Shown here one piece after another: positions 57,295 through 64,000 of a stretch of DNA of 64,000 bases (position 1 is its first letter; each line of letters opens with the position of its first letter). The stretch is from positions 42,005,001-42,069,000 of the forward strand of contig CM069876.1 of assembly GCA_036172665.1 (NCBI GenBank), in the 5' to 3' direction. Position numbers and translations under genes: made by a program. This DNA comes from Prosopocoilus inquinatus. Its lineage: Eukaryota; Arthropoda; Insecta; Coleoptera; Lucanidae. The notes below the pieces were generated by a model, which saw only the letters and a program-made list of their open reading frames with translations, was not told where the DNA came from and did no database searches.

Positions 57295-58010
57295 TTTTGT
57301 ACGTGTGCTGAAAAATTGCACAAATATCTGGAAAATAAATATCACGGAATATTAAAAAAAATACGCAATTATCAAATATCGAATACATTTAAAGAAAATA
57401 AGTGCACTTACCGAATTAGGATGCCCTCACCGTCGATTTTAGCGAAAAATGATACGAACAAAAGCTATGGCAAATACTACAAGCCGTCTACCACCGTCGA
57501 TTTTTGATTTTCGTCCTCCCTCCCCTCCCGTCGAAATGTCGGAGACACCCTTCTTTTCCGTTTTGCGTATTGTTTTTTTTTTTTTCACCTGAGATTGAGG
57601 TGTTTCAATGGAAATCGATAACTGCGGTAATTCTAGATTGATTCTTCCGAAGTTTTTTTACGGGGAACCCGTAGCGATCGCGTGCCGTGGGGCGGCGCCA
57701 GGGGCGGAAAATCGCGGGGGTGCATCTTTGCAGAGCAATTTTCGGGACTTTTTTACGCTCCTTAAACTCGGTCATACCGAAGAGAGCTTCTCGGCATCTT
57801 TCGTCGATCAGAACAACCGAAGAACTCGAAGGTGGTGGACGCTGGGGTGCTCAGAAAAAAAGATTTTGTATTCCTCTTTCAAAAATGGTCGATTTTCGCG
57901 CGTTATCAAAAGAATTCTTTTCGCGTTCGCGTCAAGACGAACTCGTTGCGCGACGTGCCTGATGGAACAACCGGATTAGAGCTGGCACGTCATCTTGGAA
58001 TCCTAGATTT
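57295..58010. other. CpG-rich unassigned segment
   Basis: 57480-57960 is clearly richer in G+C and CpG than its surroundings (for example GCGTGCCGTGGGGCGGCGCC). It lies upstream of the reductase pseudogene, so it may be an old promoter or part of a repeat. Small open frames here match nothing I know. Confidence 0.3.
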
Positions 58011-58019
58011 AGCGAGTGG

Positions 58020-58350
58020 TGAATGGTGAGTGGACGATCAGGTAACTGGGCAAGCGGCGAATAGCGAATGGCGAAAAGGAGATCGGGTGCGAGGCGAGTT
58101 GGCGATTGGGAGAATGGTGACTTTGCGAGATGGCGAGTTGGCGAGTAGAGTTCGAGTTCAAGAGTGGCGAGTTGGCCGATTGCCGATTGGATGGGGTGGA
58201 GATTGGACGACTGACGAATTGGCGAGTGGAAGAACTGGCGATTGGGCGACTTGGCGGTTGGACGAGTTGGCGATTGAGCGAGTGGGAATTGTGCGAATGG
58301 GTCAGTAGGCGAGTTGGCGATTGGACGATTTGACGTGCGGGCGAGTTGGT
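58020..58350. repeat. G-rich minisatellite (GGCGAGTTGGCGATTGG)
   Basis: About 20 imperfect copies of an 8-9 bp core (GAGTTGGC, GATTGGGC) in alternating order. Strong strand asymmetry (G-rich on +). It produces long open frames on both strands that are artefacts of repetition. Confidence 0.8.
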
Positions 58351-59160
58351 GGTATGCAAATAACAGATTACATAATATTTCATAACTGACCTTAAAATAA
58401 TCCATGTTAGATTTTTCTTGAATGATACAAAACACTCTGTATCTTACAAAGATAAAGAGTATTAATATGCTTAGTCAGGTGCAACTTAACTATTATCTGC
58501 CGTGTCTTGACTAAGGTACGAACACCAACACGCTGTTAATAAAAGGAAAAGGACTATGTTTTTTTTATACGGTTTCTCTCTGTCAAACTGATAAAAGAAA
58601 TAACACCATTATTGTGTTTCAGTAAAAAAATTTCTTTGCTTTTTCTCTTTTAAAATAGCACTCTTCGTGTGTACAAGCAGTACAGTAACATGCAATTTAT
58701 CAGGTCGCATTTACTTGTCTCAAGGCCGCTACTTTAGTTATGGATTCACTTCACCTAGAATTATTAAGACAAGACAGTTTTTTAGGGGAATAAAGCAGAG
58801 TTTTAAAGTTAAGTCATTACTGAAAACCGGCCCTAAGACGAGAAACTGTGACTTGATAAAATGCATGTTACCACACACACTAATTTGGAGTAGCCACGTA
58901 CCAAGTAAACCGAGGTGCAAGCCACTTCTACACTGATCAGCACTTGCTAAGGGTTGGCAAGTACTTGCTAAGTACCGAGTAATGAATAACCGGCTTAAGT
59001 TGAAGAGGCGTCAAGAATGTTTCACAAAAGTAGTTAATCGTGTTTTTTTCTTAATTTTCGAACGTTGAGTTTATACAAAGACATGAGTAGATACATATAT
59101 TATGGTAGACACATACATTATTCACCTTGTAACATAGTATAAAATAAATTACCTGAGAAA
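58351..59160. other. Intergenic DNA without visible features
   Basis: AT-rich with no recognisable gene, repeat or motif. A local direct repeat around AAGTACTTGCTAAG (58945-58978) is the only structure seen. Confidence 0.4.
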
Positions 59161-59182
59161 TAAAAAGCGTATATTAGGCTGT

Positions 59183-59265
59183 GTTGTGGCTCGGTGCTTA
59201 GCGTAGCCGACTTTGGAGGTTTTGTCACGCAGAAGGGTGGGTTCGACTCCCACCTGGGCCATGGA
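59183..59265 (+). repeat. tRNA-like SINE head
   Basis: Box A-like TGGCTCGGTGCTTAGCG (59187) and box B GGGTTCGACTCCC (59238-59251) at tRNA spacing. Acceptor-stem pairing of a real tRNA is not evident, so a SINE head or tRNA pseudogene is likelier than a working tRNA. Confidence 0.45.
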
Positions 59266-59499
59266 TGTTTGTTTTGTTCGTTGATTGACCCAGCTGAGAT
59301 TATACTCAATAAATGCTTGGAATGGTTAATGCCAAAAGGCAAAAGTAAACGAGAACTGCGTAAAGTAAACAAAACAAGACAAAAGGTTATACGAAACCAC
59401 GAAACCGTTCGTTTGATCATTATGCCGCATCAAATTCGCTGTACATTTTGGATATAAAATTCATATAAGGTCGGCAAATAGCCAAATTACAACTGTGAA

Positions 59500-59990
59500 T
59501 CTTCATGAGTCAAGCCGAAAGTTTCTCTCTCTCTCTCTCACACACACAAAATCACGTTTTTCCTCCAATGAGGGAGCAAACGAGAAAGCGTTTTAAATCA
59601 TATGCTCATCAAGCGCGTTTGAGAGAGGAGAAGATACCAAGAAATATAATAAAGCAAGAGTATGAGTGGCAGGAGCAATGGATGGACCCGATCAAAAATT
59701 CAGTGAAAGTGCATAGATGAGAAGAATTCAGAATACCAGAAATGATAATATGATCAATGAAAAGAGGAATACTCAATTAAAATGCAGGAGATCCCTTATT
59801 GCAAAACTTAGTAAAGGATTTGGAGTACCTGTAAGTAAGATGTAGGCTAAGGTAAAACAAAGACTGTGAACAAGAAATGGAAGCCCCTAATGGCAATTAA
59901 TGAAGGAACACGAAGAGACAGGTGTAGAAAAGACGCTAGTGCAAGACAGAGGATACCATCATAAGTAAGAAAAAAGGAAAAGAAAGAAGA
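59500..59990. repeat. Purine-rich dispersed repeat, copy B
   Basis: Starts with a CT microsatellite (about 59521-59540), then AAGCGCGTTTGAGAGAGGAG as at 54150-54500. The frame 59505-59720 reads ARLREEKIPRNIIKQEY and may be the remains of a transposon protein. Confidence 0.45.
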
Positions 59991-60385
59991 ATCAGAAAAT
60001 ATATTTACTGACTTTCAAGTCGACCTCTCTAAAAAGAAAATTGTCGTACTGAGAAAAAGCCATGACGCGTATCTTTTTTTCTGTAGCCATTAACAGACAT
60101 TATTGCTGATAATAAAAAAAAATGTTATTTCGACGAACGCACCGATTTTTTTTTTTATTCTCAATTAATCGTTACCTTGCCCTGGAAAAAAAATGTAATT
60201 AAAACGACTGACAATTTAAATTAACCTAATTAAGAAGTAATGTAAATTTTCTGTAAACACGTCGTAGAATAAGCATATACGTATTGTTTTTTTTTCAATA
60301 GTTTTATTCATAATAAGTTCGTGTTTAGAATTTCCAAGATAATTTACGCAGTTTTGCCTACGCTGGCATTCGGACCATACGCAAA

Positions 60386-62264
60386 ATGATTTTCACCTGT
60401 CTTTTAATTTTCGTGATCGGTTACGGCTTCCTCGTCGTAATAAAGCAGTACCAAACTTATAATAAAACGAAACACATTCCCGGACCGACACCTTTACCCT
60501 TTTTGGGGAACGCTTTGGAAATTGGAACCGATAATAAAGGCAAGTGCAACTCATCTCAAGTTTATGTAGCGTTCATTTCGATTATTGAATTTAATTAAAG
60601 ATGCGTTGCAGAATTTTTGGAGAACTTTCAAAGGCTGATCAAGAAGTACGGGAATATCGTACGCATGTGCATTGGACCTCGGAATGGAATTTTGTTGACC
60701 AATCCGAAGTACATTGGGCAAGTATTAACAGCTGCGCAAGCTAATCACAAAGGGAACTTGACGAATGCAGTAAAGCTGTTGCTAGGTGAAGGTTTAATTA
60801 CATCATCAGGTAAGGTACCTTGTACCATAATACTACGGATATAAAAAGCGATGAGAAACTATCAATCAAAAAATTAAATAAGAACACATGAAGAAAAAGG
60901 TTTAAGACACCTTGGAATCGTACGAATTTGGAGCGTGGTAACTAAAGAAATCTTTTTCAGGCACAAAATGGGCAAAAGATAGAAAGTTACTAAACACGGC
61001 TTTCAGCAACAAAAATCTCGAAAAATACGTCGCGATTTTCAACCAGTTTGCAAACGAACTCGTCGACCAAATAAACCAGAGGGTCCACTGTGATTATACG
61101 GATGTTACCGACCTGGTTTTCGATTTTGCATTACGCGTCATTTGCAGTAAGTCGCTTTGGATGAATCGAAAGGATTCTGTATTCTGTGTTTTTTTTTCAG
61201 AAGCCAGCATGAAAACTGACGTCAAAGAAAACAGTCGATACCTCCAGGCCTCGCTTAAAATAATGGGGCTCTTCGTGAAACGATTTACAAAGCCACATCA
61301 TCAAATTGATTTCGTGTACCGTTTAACGGACGATTACCGAAAATCAACTGAATGCGTGTCTATTATGAATGACTTTGTAAATGACGTGATCAAAAAGAGG
61401 AGGCAAGAGCAAAGTGAAGATGCAATGCCCTCGTCGATTTTAGACCAACTCTTTCAAGACGAGCTTACAGATGCAGATATGCGCGAACAAATTCACACAT
61501 TCGTTTCAGCAGTAACTATAACATTGTCAAATTTGCAAACAAAGATCTTATAGGTGTAATATGTAGGGATCGGATACAGTGGGAAGCTTGTTGAGCTTCG
61601 CAATCTACGAACTGGCCAAACATCCCGGAATACAGGAGAAAATTTTCGAGGAAGTCGAGTCCGTTTTGGGAAAAAACACGAAGCCAGACGTAAATTATGA
61701 AGACCTGCATCAGCTAGTCTACACGGAACGTGTCGTCAAAGAACTTTTGCGATTTTATCCTACTGTACCCATCATCACCAGAATTGTACCACGAGATATT
61801 TATTTGGGTAAACCGATCCGCGCAGAAGCCAATTCAATTGACACGATTTTAAATCTTCAGATAACTACCTCATACCGGCGAAAACCCTGGTCATAATTCA
61901 CATTTACACCCTCCATAGATCGGAAGAAATTTATCCCGACCCGGAAAAATTCGACCCGGACAGGTTTCTTCCTGAAAACTGCGATGACCGAAGCGCCTAC
62001 TCATTTATGCCTTTCGCAGCAGGCCCTAGAAATTGCATCGGTAAACTGCGACACGGAGGGGGAGGGTATTTGTAAATCGAAATTAACGTGCTGGTTTTAG
62101 GGCAAAAATTTGTTATGTTGGAAGTTAAGTTGACGCTGGCAAAGATTATTCAAAACTTCAGAATATTCGAGTATCCGGGCCACAAAGCTAAATTGATCCA
62201 AGTGGGAGCTTTGGAATCGGCAAATGGACTTCCGATTATTGTAAAGCCTAGACAATCAACATAA
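60386..62264 (+). CDS. Clan-4 cytochrome P450 (GSDT type), complete, GC donor in intron 1
   Basis: Exons 60386-60539, 60612-60809, 60961-61146, 61201-61511, 61567-61807, 61861-62040, 62101-62264; 1434 nt, 477 residues. Anchor then IPGPTPLPFLG; helix C WAKDR; helix I SAGSDTVGSL; helix K KELLR; meander FDPDRFLPEN; heme loop FAAGPRNCIG. Exon 1 has the standard 154 nt only if intron 1 starts with GCAAGT at 60540, a textbook GC-AG donor; no GT fits nearby. Exon 4 is the shortest among intact genes (311 nt), missing about seven codons in the variable linker before helix I. The threonine after GSDT that normally continues helix I is replaced (GSL). Separated from the cluster by 6.4 kb of repeats. 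Confidence 0.92.
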
Positions 62265-63107
62265 GCTATGTATTTGTAATAATGAATTATTAATTTTGTA
62301 CGTTTTGTAAATATTTCTGTCTTGGTTTTCTAATAGATGCACCTGTCATTGTAATCTGATTCTTAAGCACTAATAAATTAATACGTCTACAGTTTTGGTG
62401 GCTCTTTAAGCAAAACCTGGAATGTCTTTGAATGAAGTTGGTGGAAACAAAAGAGAAAAGTGGAATATAGGAAAGACCAAGTAAGAAATCAGAGGAGCTA
62501 TGAAAGAAAATAGAATTGGAGAAAGGGCGTAAGAACAGGAAATTGGAGGATGGAAGAAGGAATTTAAATCAACTGCTCTCCATTTATTCCTGTTCACAGT
62601 GGGTAAATCTTCTCGGATATCACGTAACATATTGTATATAACATCTGGTATGGATTGAATCAGTTCCTGAGGTCACCCAGACGGTACTGTACTAATGAAG
62701 TTTGTCGAAAAATTTTTCTCTTTAAAGTTTTGCACCGTTCATATTTTTTTCATTCCTTTGAATCGATCAAAATTCCGAAACACACCAATATCACGCAGCA
62801 CGATAAGAGAAGCGACAACAACTAACTCGCTCACTGGTCGAATGCAGAAAGGGGGGAGCTCGACGCGGCCGGTAACCGTTCAAATATTATCCAGTGCGGT
62901 GCGGAAGAAGACGTATCGCAACTTGCTCGACGCGCATGTAAGAAGAATAGCCTACCCGACCGGATCGGCCACATGAAAATTCGACTGTAACAATTATCTT
63001 ATTGATAATAATAACATCAGATATTTTTCCTTATATGCAATACTCTGTAACAGCTTTGAATAAATATGTTCCACTGAGTATATTGGTAATCTTATAAATT
63101 TAATTGT
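62265..63107. other. Intergenic DNA without visible gene
   Basis: Polyadenylation region of the upstream P450 (TAATAAATTAATA near 62370), then sequence with no recognisable gene. Confidence 0.4.
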
Positions 63108-63108
63108 A

Positions 63109-63386
63109 ATGCTGGCAGTACACTCTCCCCTCGCTTTGCCTCCGCGAGATGCAGGGAGACATTTCGCGAGACGAAATAACTTGAGTGCTCTCTCGTCTAT
63201 TCTTGATGACTTACAGTTGATTCGAGCTGGTAAAGACACCGGTGAGACCAGAAAATGCATAAAACGCTAAAGAGATAACCTATGACGAGGCGAGGCAAGG
63301 AGACATGAGATGAACCAAGTGCTCCAAGTACACTCTCACACTTGCCTTCTCTCACGTTGCTTCGGCGAGAATGTACCGCCGGCATA
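63109..63386. mobile_element. MITE with ATGCYGGCRGTACAYTCTC ends
   Basis: ATGCTGGCAGTACACTCTC at the left and the reverse complement of ATGCCGGCGGTACATTCTC at the right form imperfect inverted repeats about 278 bp apart. The interior is richer in GC than its flanks; superfamily unknown. Confidence 0.55.
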
Positions 63387-63631
63387 ACAGAAATTGTTTT
63401 CTAAAGTTGCTCAAGTCTTTTTTTTGCAAATGTAAACGTAATACAACTTATTAAATTAAACGATATGTCTTCGGGTAATAAATTTTATTCACCACGACCA
63501 ATTCGCTTTCAAGACTTCTGCAAATCATTTGGCAGAAACAGCACACTCAATCATGCTAAGAATTTTGAAACCTTTTTACATAAAAATATTCCAAAAAGTT
63601 CATCAGGAGCGACATGTTTAAATATATACAA

Positions 63632-63783
63632 TTTTCTGAATTAGAAATTGTTTGCTCATTATTAACATTAATAGAATTACTATTTTTTATGTAATAGATT
63701 TCAAGATTCTTTGAAAAAATTCCAATTAATATATTTACAGAAATTTTCTGAATTGGAAATTGTCGGTTCATTAATAACATTAA
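63632..63783. repeat. Direct repeat, spacing about 111 bp
   Basis: TTTCTGAATTAGAAATTG with a following TTAACATTAAT at 63632-63672 recurs as TTTCTGAATTGGAAATTG at 63743-63783. Non-coding and AT-rich. Nothing else is seen to the window end. Confidence 0.5.
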
Positions 63784-64000
63784 TGTTTTATCCAAAAAGC
63801 ATTCAGATTCTCATTTGTTATATTTAACAGGTTTATGTAGTAATTTCACATCATGGAAATTTAGTGTCAAACGAGTGTGATGTTTCTGCCAAAATGATTT
63901 ACAAAAGTTTTGAAGGCGAATTGATCGCGGTAAATAAAATGTAGCCCGAAGATATTTCGTTTAATTTAATAAGTTGTATTTCGTTTACGTTTGCGAAAAC

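Noticed and set aside
58009..58435. Open frames of 124 and 167 residues on the - strand
   Set aside because: They are translations of the GAGTTGGC minisatellite; open on both strands through repetition.

Overview
The window comes from an insect nuclear genome, probably a beetle. The evidence is small introns with GT-AG sites, an AT-rich background, class II transposon debris, SINE-like repeats and CYP4-type cytochrome P450 genes. The order-level guess is inference; no database search was possible. The region is one large tandem cluster of clan-4 (CYP4-like) P450 genes, all on the + strand. It holds a 3' fragment of one gene at the left edge, 13 genes that look full length and intact, one shrunken but fully open P450-derived gene, one full-length pseudogene, a partial pseudogene copy and several exon or promoter relics. 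One unrelated gene, a broken fatty acyl-CoA reductase, lies on the - strand at 55.4-57.3 kb.

Layout. 0-17.4 kb: five P450s (972, 1804-3685, 6832-9089, 9506-13128, 13774-17438); the first four share GHET/GHDT in helix I, the fifth has GSDT. 17.4-21.7 kb: gene-free, transposons and a degenerate satellite. 21.7-23.6 kb: a P450 with GMDT in helix I. 25-34 kb: a young array (24973-26868, an orphan first exon at 27374, 27924-29882, a pseudogene at 30396-32316, then scars of lost genes). 35-45 kb: three P450s (34957, 39077, 42933). 45.8-54 kb: the shrunken gene (45765-48169), then a 3.38-kb segmental duplication carrying two near-identical P450s (48539 and 51896) and a broken 3' copy of the shrunken gene. 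54-60 kb: repeats and the reductase pseudogene. 60.4-62.3 kb: a last P450. After that only repeats are seen.

The ancestral gene model is very regular: seven exons with constant phases, exon 1 of about 154 nt (membrane anchor and proline hinge), exon 2 of 195-201, exon 3 of 183-186 (helix C), exon 4 of about 311-338, exon 5 of 226-247 (helices I and K), exon 6 of 180 (meander and heme loop) and exon 7. I assembled each gene by comparing paralogs; every intact set of exons sums to a multiple of three and gives 475-491 residues. The proteins should be ER-anchored monooxygenases that take electrons from NADPH-P450 reductase. Substrates cannot be read from sequence; detoxification, odorant or lipid oxidation are typical for the clan. 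None has the helix-I glutamate that binds heme covalently in classical CYP4 enzymes.

The most notable item is the gene at 45765-48169. It encodes 363 residues with six exons and open frames across every junction, yet it has lost helix-I AGxxT, the C-helix WxxxR, the PERF region and part of the heme loop. It looks like a P450 descendant kept for something other than oxygen activation, or a very unusual pseudogene.
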